NCBI RefSeq assembly: GCF_009712475.1
Contig: NZ_VCJO01000013.1
Coordinates: forward strand, 62,001 to 126,000
DNA: 64,000 nt
Direction: 5' to 3'
Source: Micromonospora sp. CP22
GTDB lineage: Bacteria; Actinomycetota; Actinomycetes; Mycobacteriales; Micromonosporaceae
Shown piece after piece: positions 19,583 to 28,004 of the stretch. The notes beneath the pieces are model-generated. The model ran no database searches and was not told the origin of the DNA. It was given only the letters and a program-made list of their open reading frames with translations. How positions within the stretch are numbered: position 1 is the first letter of the stretch; each line of letters begins with the position of its first letter. The position numbers were made by a program, and so were the translations under genes.

Positions 19583-20488
19583 GTGGCATTCGACTACGGC
19601 GACCGGACCGGCTACGAACCGATCAGCGACGTCGACCGCAAGGAGTTTCACGAGCAGGGCTTTCTCCTGCTGCGCAACGTCCTGACCGAGGATCACCGGG
19701 CCGCTCTGGAGGCCGCGGTCGACCGCGTCTACGAGGAGGAGAAGGCCAAGGGCAACACCACCAAGGACGGCACCCTGCACCTGCTGGGCTTCCTTGAGCG
19801 TGACGAGCTCTTCGGCGAGTTGCTCACCCACCCGATCGCGTTCCCGTACATGTGGGGCCTGGCCGGCTGGAACATCTACACCCACCACAACCACCTCGAC
19901 GTCACGCCGCCGGCGTTGGAGCCCGAGAAGCCGTACTGGGGTTGGCACCAGGACGGGTACCGGCAGAACTCCGACCCGGAGACGATGGACCCGAACGTGC
20001 CTCGGCCGATGTTCTCGCTGAAGGTCGCCTACGTGCTCTCCGACCTGTCGGAGAAGGGTCGGGGTGCGACGAAGGTGATCCCGGGCAGCCACCTGTGGAA
20101 CTCGCTGCCCCGCCCGGCGGACCTGAGCGTGCACAACCCGGACCCGGAGGGCACCGTCGAGATCACCGCCAACCCGGGTGACGCCTTCATCTTCGACCGC
20201 CGCCAGTGGCACTCCCGGTCGACGAACCTGTCGAACATCACCCGCAAGATGCTGTTCGTCGGTTACACCTACCGGTGGATCCGGCCGCTGGACGAGCTGC
20301 ACATCGACAAGGACGGCGAGTGGTACCGCAACCGCACGCCGGTGCAGCGCCAGTTGCTGGGTGAGGGCACCCACACCGCCAACTACTGGGGCATCAACTG
20401 GGACGGCTACATCGACGACGAGATCCCGCTGCGCAAGGAGCTCAAGCAGCGCGGTCTGCTCAACCGCAACATCCCCTGGCTCCGCTGA
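19583..20488 (+). CDS. Phytanoyl-CoA dioxygenase family (Fe(II)/2-oxoglutarate) protein
   Basis: 301-aa non-heme iron dioxygenase-like protein. The facial triad is H122-x-D124 (GWHQDGYRQN) and distal H210 (RRQWHSRSTN), with Arg221 (ITRKMLF) in place to bind 2-oxoglutarate. N-terminal REFHEQGF-like sequence (KEFHEQGFLLLRNVL) is typical of the PhyH family. Substrate unknown; family members hydroxylate lipids, amino acids or natural products. GTG at 19583 is chosen for its SD ggggagggg 6 bases upstream; ATG 19553 is an alternative. Monocistronic, with its own terminator at 20505-20542. Confidence 0.85.
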   Translation: MAFDYGDRTGYEPISDVDRKEFHEQGFLLLRNVLTEDHRAALEAAVDRVYEEEKAKGNTTKDGTLHLLGFLERDELFGELLTHPIAFPYMWGLAGWNIYTHHNHLDVTPPALEPEKPYWGWHQDGYRQNSDPETMDPNVPRPMFSLKVAYVLSDLSEKGRGATKVIPGSHLWNSLPRPADLSVHNPDPEGTVEITANPGDAFIFDRRQWHSRSTNLSNITRKMLFVGYTYRWIRPLDELHIDKDGEWYRNRTPVQRQLLGEGTHTANYWGINWDGYIDDEIPLRKELKQRGLLNRNIPWLR

Positions 20489-20504
20489 CCGGACCCGACG
20501 ACAA

Positions 20505-20542
20505 GGTCCCGTGCGCCGCGACAGGTCGTGGCGCACGGGACC
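20505..20542 (+). terminator. Intrinsic terminator after the PhyH gene
   Basis: ggtcccgtgcgcc (20505-20517) pairs perfectly with ggcgcacgggacc (20530-20542), 12-base loop, followed by ttt. A partial second copy of the element (cacgggacctttcccgt) follows immediately. Confidence 0.9.
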
Positions 20543-20606
20543 TTTCCCGTCACGGGACCTTTCCCGTTGCCGCGACCGGTGCACCCCGCGCTGGAGCGTC
20601 CGCCCG

Positions 20607-21251
20607 TCAGTCGGTCACCTCGCCGAGGCGGCGACGCACCTTCTCCCGGATCTTCTCGGGCAGGTCGTCGGCCTCCAGCAACCGGGGCAGCAACTCCGGC
20701 TCCAGGCTGGTGGCCCGGAACACCTCACCGACGGTCACCCCGTGCCCCGGTCGGCGCACGATCTCGATCGGATCACCGGCGGCCACCGCCCCCGCACGGA
20801 CCACCCGCAGGTACGCCCCGGGCGTCGCGCGCGCGGTGAACCGCTTGACCAGATCCGGTACGCCCCAGAAGCCCGCGAAGGTGGTGCACGGGGTACGCGG
20901 CATGGTCACCTGAAGCAGCGCCTCACCGACGGCCCAGTGCTCGCCGATCACGGCTCCGGTCACGTCCACCGCGTACGTGGTGAGGTTCTCGCCGAAGCCA
21001 CCGGGGCGGATGCCGCGCCCGAGGTCCGTCTCCCACCAGGCCGCGTCCTCCACCGCGTACGCGTACACGGCCTTGTCCGGCCCGCCGTGGTGGGCAGGCT
21101 CACCGATGAAGTCACCGGCCACCCCGCCGGTGTGGAACAGCACCGGGCCGTCGGCCGGTCGCTTGTCGATGCCGCTGCGCCCGCTCGCGTCACCCGCCCA
21201 CGCCGCCTCGGTCACGATGCCGACGTTGACCGATGTCACCTTGCCCGTCAT
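20607..21251 (-). CDS. MOSC domain protein
   Basis: 214-aa protein of the MOSC superfamily (molybdenum cofactor sulfurase C-terminal domain; YiiM-like). Visible features: an N-terminal beta barrel start KVTSVNVGIV, DFIGEPAHHGGPDKAVYAY, PGGFGENLTT, and the conserved Cys in MPRTPCTTFAGFWG, thought to carry sulfur or persulfide. YiiM relatives reduce N-hydroxylated compounds with Moco; this is family knowledge, not shown here. ATG 21251 chosen; ATG 21260 is an in-frame alternative. No operon partner. Confidence 0.88.
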   Translation of the reverse strand: MTGKVTSVNVGIVTEAAWAGDASGRSGIDKRPADGPVLFHTGGVAGDFIGEPAHHGGPDKAVYAYAVEDAAWWETDLGRGIRPGGFGENLTTYAVDVTGAVIGEHWAVGEALLQVTMPRTPCTTFAGFWGVPDLVKRFTARATPGAYLRVVRAGAVAAGDPIEIVRRPGHGVTVGEVFRATSLEPELLPRLLEADDLPEKIREKVRRRLGEVTD

Positions 21252-21325
21252 GATCCGCATCCTACGGGAGCTGCCCTTTCGCACCTCCTCCCCCGGGCGG
21301 CACCGTGAGCGGGGCTCCGCGTACG

Positions 21326-21362
21326 CGAACGGCGCCCGACCTCGGTGGTCGGGCGCCGTTCG
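21326..21362 (-). terminator. Terminator after the first GlsB gene
   Basis: cgaacggcgcccgac (21326-21340) pairs perfectly over 15 bp with gtcgggcgccgttcg (21348-21362), 7-base loop. Downstream of the minus-strand gene ending at 21375. Confidence 0.9.
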
Positions 21363-21374
21363 ACGTTCAGCTGT

Positions 21375-21662
21375 TTACCGGTGGGTGACACCCCGGCGGT
21401 TGCGGCCCACACCGGCGACCAGGGCGACCGCGATGGCGGCCAGCAGCACCTGGAGCATCAGCTCCCGCCAGTCGATACCGGCGGTCTCGGCGAAGCCGGA
21501 CGCACGGGCGATCACGGTGCCGAGCAGCGCGGCACCGACACCGATGAGCATGTGCAGCCAGATCGGCATGTTCTGCCGGCCCGGTACCACCAGGCGACCC
21601 AACGCGCCCACGATCAGACCCACGAACAGCGCGGTGATGATGCCCCAAACGGTGAGCTCCAT
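21375..21662 (-). CDS. GlsB/YeaQ/YmgE family stress-response membrane protein (copy A)
   Basis: 95-aa protein with three hydrophobic segments (residues ~5-25, 35-55, 68-88) in the order of the transglycosylase-associated/GlsB family; GALGRLVVPGRQ and IGVGAALLGT are the conserved loops. Strong SD (ggag) upstream of ATG 21662. About 80-85% identical by eye to the neighbouring copy B, including the first 17 residues and the last GVTHR, so the pair arose by tandem duplication. A GTTT-N16-GGGCAT promoter lies upstream and a strong terminator downstream: a monocistronic stress gene. Confidence 0.93.
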   Translation of the reverse strand: MELTVWGIITALFVGLIVGALGRLVVPGRQNMPIWLHMLIGVGAALLGTVIARASGFAETAGIDWRELMLQVLLAAIAVALVAGVGRNRRGVTHR

Positions 21663-21722
21663 GGTCGCTCTCCTTCACAAAAGACGTTCCACATTAGTGG
21701 CGTTCCTGTCGTGGACCGCCTA

Positions 21723-21748
21723 ATGCCCGGCGCGTGAAGATCTCAAAC
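21723..21748 (-). promoter_or_regulatory. Candidate stress sigma (SigB/SigF-type) promoter for GlsB copy A
   Basis: On the minus strand: GTTT (21748-21745), 16-base spacer, GGGCAT (21728-21723). This fits the GTTT-N14-17-GGGTAT type recognised by the SigB/SigF family. The -10 end is ~60 bases from the ATG. The same arrangement with the same 16-base spacer precedes copy B. Confidence 0.65.
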
Positions 21749-21797
21749 CGCCTTTCAGAGCGATCGTCGCAGCGACGCCGAAACGTCGCGCACGCGA

Positions 21798-21829
21798 ACG
21801 GGCGCCCGGCCAGCTGGCCGGGCGCCCGT
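21798..21829 (-). terminator. Terminator after the second GlsB gene (32-bp perfect palindrome)
   Basis: Bases 21798-21813 and 21814-21829 are exact reverse complements with no spacer; as RNA the centre would open into a small loop. Lies 17 bases downstream of the minus-strand gene ending at 21846 and upstream of the copy A promoter, so it insulates the two copies. Confidence 0.88.
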
Positions 21830-21845
21830 CAAGACGAATCGCGGA

Positions 21846-22136
21846 TTACCGATGGGTGACACCGCGACGGCGACTGCCCACGCCGGCCACCAGGGCGACC
21901 GCGATCGCGGCCAGTGCGACCTGGATGGCCAGCTCGGCCCAGTCGATGCCGGCGGTCACCGTGGCGATACCCATCGCGCGGGCGAGCACGGTGCCGAGCA
22001 GCGCCGCGCCGACACCGATGATCATGTGCAGCCAGATCGGCATGTCCTGCCGGCCCGGCACTACGAGGCGGCCCAACGCGCCGATGATCAGACCCACGAA
22101 CAGCGCGGTGATGATGCCCCAGACGGTGAGCTCCAT
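21846..22136 (-). CDS. GlsB/YeaQ/YmgE family stress-response membrane protein (copy B)
   Basis: 96-aa paralogue of the adjacent copy A, with the same three-span layout and identical first 17 residues and C-terminal GVTHR. Differences cluster in the loop after the second segment (AMGIATVTAGIDWAEL versus ASGFAETAGIDWREL) and in the third segment. ATG 22136 has SD ggag (gtaaggagagccgcc); the longer open frame to 22214 runs into the promoter and is rejected. Has its own promoter (22191-22216) and terminator. Confidence 0.93.
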   Translation of the reverse strand: MELTVWGIITALFVGLIIGALGRLVVPGRQDMPIWLHMIIGVGAALLGTVLARAMGIATVTAGIDWAELAIQVALAAIAVALVAGVGSRRRGVTHR

Positions 22137-22190
22137 GGCGGCTCTCCTTACCCAGAAGATGTCATCGGGGATTTCTGTCGTGCCGATCGA

Positions 22191-22216
22191 ATTCCCTCGG
22201 CGTCGAATCCCCAAAC
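22191..22216 (-). promoter_or_regulatory. Candidate stress sigma (SigB/SigF-type) promoter for GlsB copy B
   Basis: On the minus strand: GTTT (22216-22213), 16-base spacer, GGGAAT (22196-22191), about 55 bases upstream of the ATG. The conserved -35, -10 and spacing versus copy A, with divergent spacer sequence, argue for selection on the promoter elements. Confidence 0.65.
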
Positions 22217-22252
22217 CGCCGGAGCGTCGTCACCGAACGCCACCGGTCGATG

Positions 22253-24127
<1,875 letters not shown>

Positions 24128-24221
24128 AGCGGTCCGTTCTGGTCGGCTGACGTGAGCGGGCCGGCACCCGCCGGCCCCCTCTATGCTCCCATGTCCCTCA
24201 CGGGCATCGGTCGGGCCTCCG

Positions 24222-24755
24222 TCACTCCTGCGGCGGCTCGACGAAGAGGGCGGCGAGCCGTGGCAGTCGGCGGCGGGCCTCCTCCTCGTCGTCGAAGTCC
24301 CAGAACTCGTTGAGGTCCGGCTGCGGCGTCGCCGCGCGCTCCCCCGGCAGGTCGGTCGCGGTGGCCTTCCGGTACGCGTCCCACGGCACCGCGAGCATGT
24401 CCGCGCACTCGAACTCCTCGCCGCTGAGCGAGGCGGACCGGATCTGCGGCAGGTCGGCCAGCGAGTCCGGATCAGCCACCGCCCGGGCGAAGACCTGCCG
24501 CCCCTGGGTCATCAGCCAGCCCCGGAAGGACTCGAATCCGTCGTCGGAGGCACCACCGTTGATCAGGTACGCCGCGCCCCACAGATCGACCCGGTAGGAC
24601 GCGGCCAGAACCCGCTGCTGATGGTGGGCGTACCCGACGATCTCCTCCGGGTCGGCGGCGGCGAGCAGCGCGACGGTCCGGGCGGCGATGGCGTCCGGCG
24701 CTCCCCCGCCGGTACGGGCGCGGTCGATCAGCTGCCAGAAGTCGTCGGTCCTCAT
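24222..24755 (-). CDS. DUF4240 domain protein
   Basis: 177-aa soluble protein whose first residues MRTDDFWQLIDRAR and AYLINGGASDDGFESFRGWLMTQGR match the DUF4240 pattern. The C-terminal third is acidic (FWDFDDEEEARRRLPRL). Function unknown. ATG 24755 was chosen because the conserved DUF4240 start coincides with it; the very long open frame upstream is antisense to the kinase gene. Divergent from the APH-fold gene at 24831. Confidence 0.82.
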   Translation of the reverse strand: MRTDDFWQLIDRARTGGGAPDAIAARTVALLAAADPEEIVGYAHHQQRVLAASYRVDLWGAAYLINGGASDDGFESFRGWLMTQGRQVFARAVADPDSLADLPQIRSASLSGEEFECADMLAVPWDAYRKATATDLPGERAATPQPDLNEFWDFDDEEEARRRLPRLAALFVEPPQE

Positions 24756-24830
24756 GGCCTGGGAGTCTGGCAGACGCCGCACCGGGTGCCCGGATCCGCG
24801 CCGGATGTCGCGGCCCGGCAGCATGGTGGG

Positions 24831-25814
24831 GTGAGCGTCCCCCAGCCCGCCGTGCCATACCACGCCACCGCGCAACGGCCCGGATGGTCGTCGCTGCCGA
24901 CGCGGCTGCGGGCCGAGGTGACGACGCGGTTGGGCGCCCCGGTGGTCGAGGCCCGGACCGCTGGCGCCGGCTTCACCCGGGGCTTCGCGGCGCTGCTGCG
25001 CACCGCCGACGGAGATCGCGCGTTCGTCAAGGCCGCGCCGCGCGCCGAGCAACCACACCTGGTCGACTGGTACGCCCGGGAGGCCGCGATCCTCGCCCGG
25101 CTGCCGGGCGGGCTGCCGGTGCCCCGCCCGCGCTGGACCCTTTGGGAGGCGGGTTGGTACGTCCTCTGCCTCGACCCCGTCGACGGTCACACCCCCCGAC
25201 TCCCCTGGGACCAGGCCGAACTGACCGCCACCCTGGCCGCCTTCACCGGGGTCGCCGAGGCGCTCGCCGACCCACCGACCGAGCTGACCGCTCTCGGCCT
25301 GCCCCACCTCGCCGATCTGGCCCGCGACGACATCCTCTGGTGGGGTGAGGTCGCCGCCGGTCGGGAACCGGTACCGCCGCTGCCCGCCCCCGCCCAGGGG
25401 CACCTGGCCGACCTGGTCGCGCTGGAGTCGCGCCTGCCCGACTACGCCGGCACCGCCACCGGCCTGACCCACGGCGACCTGCGCGTCGACAACGTCCTGG
25501 TCGACACCGCCGGCTCGGTGTGGTTCTGCGACTGGTCCTGGCTGTGCCACGGGCCCGCCTGGTTCGACCTGGTCACCCTGCTCATCACCGGGTACGCCAC
25601 CGGGCTGGACGCCGACTCGCTCTTCGCCGCCCATCCGGCCGCCTCCGGCGCACCCGACGACGCGCTGGACGTCGCGCTGGCAGCCCTGGCCGGCTATCAC
25701 CTCACCGCCGCGACGTCGGCACCGCCGACCGCGTCGGTCCATCTGCCGGCACACCAGCGGTGGACCGGCGGGCAGGCGCTCGCCTGGCTCTGTCAGCGTC
25801 GGGGCTGGGTCTGA
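24831..25814 (+). CDS. Phosphotransferase of the APH (aminoglycoside kinase-like) family
   Basis: 327-aa protein kinase-like fold. ATP-binding Lys68 (AFVKAAP), helix-C Glu84, Brenner motif H214-G-D216-x4-N221 (THGDLRVDNVLV), and the metal-binding Asp in FCDWSW (Asp234, DFG equivalent). Substrate unknown; family members phosphorylate antibiotics, choline, homoserine or sugars, so resistance should not be assumed. GTG 24831 with a ggtggg SD; a longer open frame upstream overlaps the divergent DUF4240 gene. Confidence 0.86.
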   Translation: MSVPQPAVPYHATAQRPGWSSLPTRLRAEVTTRLGAPVVEARTAGAGFTRGFAALLRTADGDRAFVKAAPRAEQPHLVDWYAREAAILARLPGGLPVPRPRWTLWEAGWYVLCLDPVDGHTPRLPWDQAELTATLAAFTGVAEALADPPTELTALGLPHLADLARDDILWWGEVAAGREPVPPLPAPAQGHLADLVALESRLPDYAGTATGLTHGDLRVDNVLVDTAGSVWFCDWSWLCHGPAWFDLVTLLITGYATGLDADSLFAAHPAASGAPDDALDVALAALAGYHLTAATSAPPTASVHLPAHQRWTGGQALAWLCQRRGWV

Positions 25815-25942
25815 CCGCCACCTCCGGTGCCGCTTTGGCCCGCCCGAACCGGACCTGGTAACCTGGCTCTTCGCGCAGCGATGACGCATGCTCGTCGCGC
25901 GCATAAGCTGACCAACCCGAGCTATCAAGACGAGGCTGTCGC

Positions 25943-26209
25943 GTGGCGAACATCAAGTCCCAGATCAAGCGCAACCGGCAGAACGAGAAGCGCCGGCTGC
26001 GTAACAAGTCGGTCAAGTCGTCGCTGAAGACCGCCATCCGCAAGTTCCACGAGGCCGCTGAGGCCGGTGACGTCGAGAAGGCCACCGCCCTCATGCAGGA
26101 CGCCTCGCGCAAGCTGGACAAGGCGGCCAGCAAGGGCGTCATCCACAGCAACCAGGCCGCGAACCGCAAGTCCGCGATCGCCAAGCGCGTCGCGTCGCTC
26201 GCCTCCTGA
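25943..26209 (+). CDS. rpsT: 30S ribosomal protein S20
   Basis: 88-aa primary 16S rRNA-binding protein. MANIKSQIKRNRQNEKRRLRNKS start, helical body, and the Lys/Ser-rich C-terminus NRKSAIAKRVASL are diagnostic. GTG start at 25943 with gagg upstream. Monocistronic; terminator at 26228-26260. Confidence 0.98.
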   Translation: MANIKSQIKRNRQNEKRRLRNKSVKSSLKTAIRKFHEAAEAGDVEKATALMQDASRKLDKAASKGVIHSNQAANRKSAIAKRVASLAS

Positions 26210-26227
26210 GCTAGCGCCCAGACCTGA

Positions 26228-26260
26228 CGGAAGCCCCGGGGCATCGCCTCGGGGCTTCCG
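26228..26260 (+). terminator. Terminator after rpsT
   Basis: cggaagccccg (26228-26238) pairs perfectly with cggggcttccg (26250-26260), 11-base loop, 18 bases after the rpsT stop. Confidence 0.88.
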
Positions 26261-26375
26261 CACGTCGGGTCACCCGCCCCCGCTGGCTGCGGCCATACGG
26301 CGGTGCTGGGCCGGACGATCGGCTGGGAGCGGCCCACCCGGGCTTCCGGTCACCCCCGGCGCGCGTGGACCACGA

Positions 26376-26906
26376 TCAGCACCCGGGCTCGGTGGTGCCG
26401 GGTCGAGGATCGGGCCGCCTGCGATCGGTCGCGCCCGCGACACCACGCGAGGCCGACCCGTGCCGCCCGTCCGTCGGCGTCCCGTGCCGCCCGTCCGGTG
26501 GTGTCCCGTGCCACTGGTCGGTCGACTCGCGCACCACGACGCCCGGCACACTGTGCCGTAGCCAGTCGACCCGGGCCCGCCCGACCACCGGCTCCATCTG
26601 CCGGCGGAAGCGGTCCCGTTCCTGCTCCGGCACGGCTGCGGCGGAGCGCACCACTGCGGCGACCACCAGATCGTTGAGCTTGACCATCACGGCCACCACT
26701 GCGGGTAGCACCAGCACCGCCCACCACTTCACCAGCTCGGCGAGGGCGAGCAGGGCCGCCAGCGCGATCGTCCCCTCGAAGAAGACGAAGCAGAGCACCC
26801 CGCCCGGGTTGATGAACCGCAGACCGAGCGCCCGTGCGTAGAACGGACGGTACTGCTCCTCGTCGGCGGGGATCGTGGCCCACGAGCCACGGAGGGCTCC
26901 GCTCAC
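26376..26906 (-). CDS. Conserved membrane protein next to holA, unknown function
   Basis: 176 aa. Residues ~30-85 hold two or three hydrophobic segments (VLCFVFFEGTIALAALLALAELV; WWAVLVLPAVVAVMVKL), followed by a soluble Arg/Glu-rich region (EQERDRFRRQMEPVVGRARVDW) and a low-complexity tail with two WHGT/RHGTP-type repeats (HGTPPDGRHGTPTDGRHG). GTG 26906 overlaps the holA stop (GTGA), so it is translationally coupled to holA. I do not recognise the family. Confidence 0.72.
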   Translation of the reverse strand: MSGALRGSWATIPADEEQYRPFYARALGLRFINPGGVLCFVFFEGTIALAALLALAELVKWWAVLVLPAVVAVMVKLNDLVVAAVVRSAAAVPEQERDRFRRQMEPVVGRARVDWLRHSVPGVVVRESTDQWHGTPPDGRHGTPTDGRHGSASRGVAGATDRRRPDPRPGTTEPGC

Positions 26907-27883
26907 CTAGCGCCACCCTGCCGTGCTGCCGCCACCGAGAACACCGCCTTCTCCAGCGCGTACGCCCGGTCGTCGGAGCCACCCTTGACCGCCGCGTTGC
27001 ACTCTGCCGCCGCCCGCATGGCCAACACCAGAGCGTCGGGGCTCCACCCCCTGGCCTGCCGTTGGGCCCGCTCGATCTTCCACGGCGGCATGCCCAGCTT
27101 GCTGGCGAGTTGGTACGGACTACCCCGCCCGGCCGAGGCGACCCGGGCGACGGTACGGATGCCGTCGGCGATGGCGTCGGCGATCGGCACCGGGTCCACA
27201 CCCACGTGCAGCGCCCAGCGCAGGGCCTCCAACGCACCCGGCACGTCACCGACCATCGTGGCGTCGGCGACCGTGAACCCGCTCACCTCCACCCGACCCC
27301 GGTAGTAACGGGCCACCGTGTCGGCGTCGATCCGCCCGTCGGTGTCGGCGATCAGCTGGGAGCAGGCGGCGGCGAGTTCGCGTAGGTCATTGCCGACCGC
27401 GGCGATCAGCGCCTCGGCGGCGTCGTCCGTGCACCGCCCACCGGCCCGGCGGAACTCGTCCCGGACGAACGACACCCGCTCACGATGCACCTTGAGCTTG
27501 GCGGCCGACACGACCTGGGCACCGGCCGCCTTCAGTCCGTCGGCGAACGCCTTGCCCTTCGCCGCTCCGAGATGCGTCACCACGAGCTGCACCTCCGGGT
27601 CGGGGTGCTTCGCGTACGCCAGCAGGGCGGCGACCAGGTCCTTGCGCGCGTCCTGACCGGACCGGAGCACCAGCACCCGCCGCCCACCGAACAGCGACGG
27701 GCTGAGCATCTCGTCGACCTCGCCGACGGTCAGCTGGCCGGCCTGGTATTCGCGCACGTCAACGCCGGGGTCGGTGGCTCGGGCAGCGGCAACGGTTTCG
27801 GTCACCGCGCGCGTGGCGAGCAGCTCCTCGTCGCCGAGGACGAGCACAATAGGAGCGGCACTGGCGACGGTCACGCCGCCCAT
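26903..27883 (-). CDS. holA: DNA polymerase III subunit delta
   Basis: Clamp-loader delta subunit that opens the beta clamp; 326 aa from ATG 27883. Recognisable: APIVLVLGDEELLATRAV at the N-terminus, SLFGGRRVLVLRSGQD, GNDLRELAAACSQLI, the KLGMPPWKIERAQRQARGW stretch and AALECN-like MRAAAECNAAVKGG near the C-terminus. Upstream open frame to 27997 is rejected as non-conserved. Third gene of comEA-comEC-holA, the usual actinobacterial order. Confidence 0.94.
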   Translation of the reverse strand: MGGVTVASAAPIVLVLGDEELLATRAVTETVAAARATDPGVDVREYQAGQLTVGEVDEMLSPSLFGGRRVLVLRSGQDARKDLVAALLAYAKHPDPEVQLVVTHLGAAKGKAFADGLKAAGAQVVSAAKLKVHRERVSFVRDEFRRAGGRCTDDAAEALIAAVGNDLRELAAACSQLIADTDGRIDADTVARYYRGRVEVSGFTVADATMVGDVPGALEALRWALHVGVDPVPIADAIADGIRTVARVASAGRGSPYQLASKLGMPPWKIERAQRQARGWSPDALVLAMRAAAECNAAVKGGSDDRAYALEKAVFSVAAARQGGAR

Positions 27884-28004
27884 ATTCGCACGCTGAGCCG
27901 ATTGGTCCAGCCTGCTCGTGGCTACTCTGCTGGCAGACCCCGCACTCAACGCAAATCCAGACATAGTGCCCATTTTCCGCTTTTCGCGGTAAATCACTGT
28001 CGAT

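Noticed and set aside
24831..25814. Aminoglycoside resistance gene
   Set aside because: Only the general APH kinase fold is visible; genomic context is housekeeping and no specific resistance family is recognisable.
27884..28004. Small gene in the comparatively AT-rich gap between comEC and holA
   Set aside because: No SD-supported frame; the minus-strand frame is merely the upstream extension of holA with non-conserved sequence. It may hold a holA promoter.
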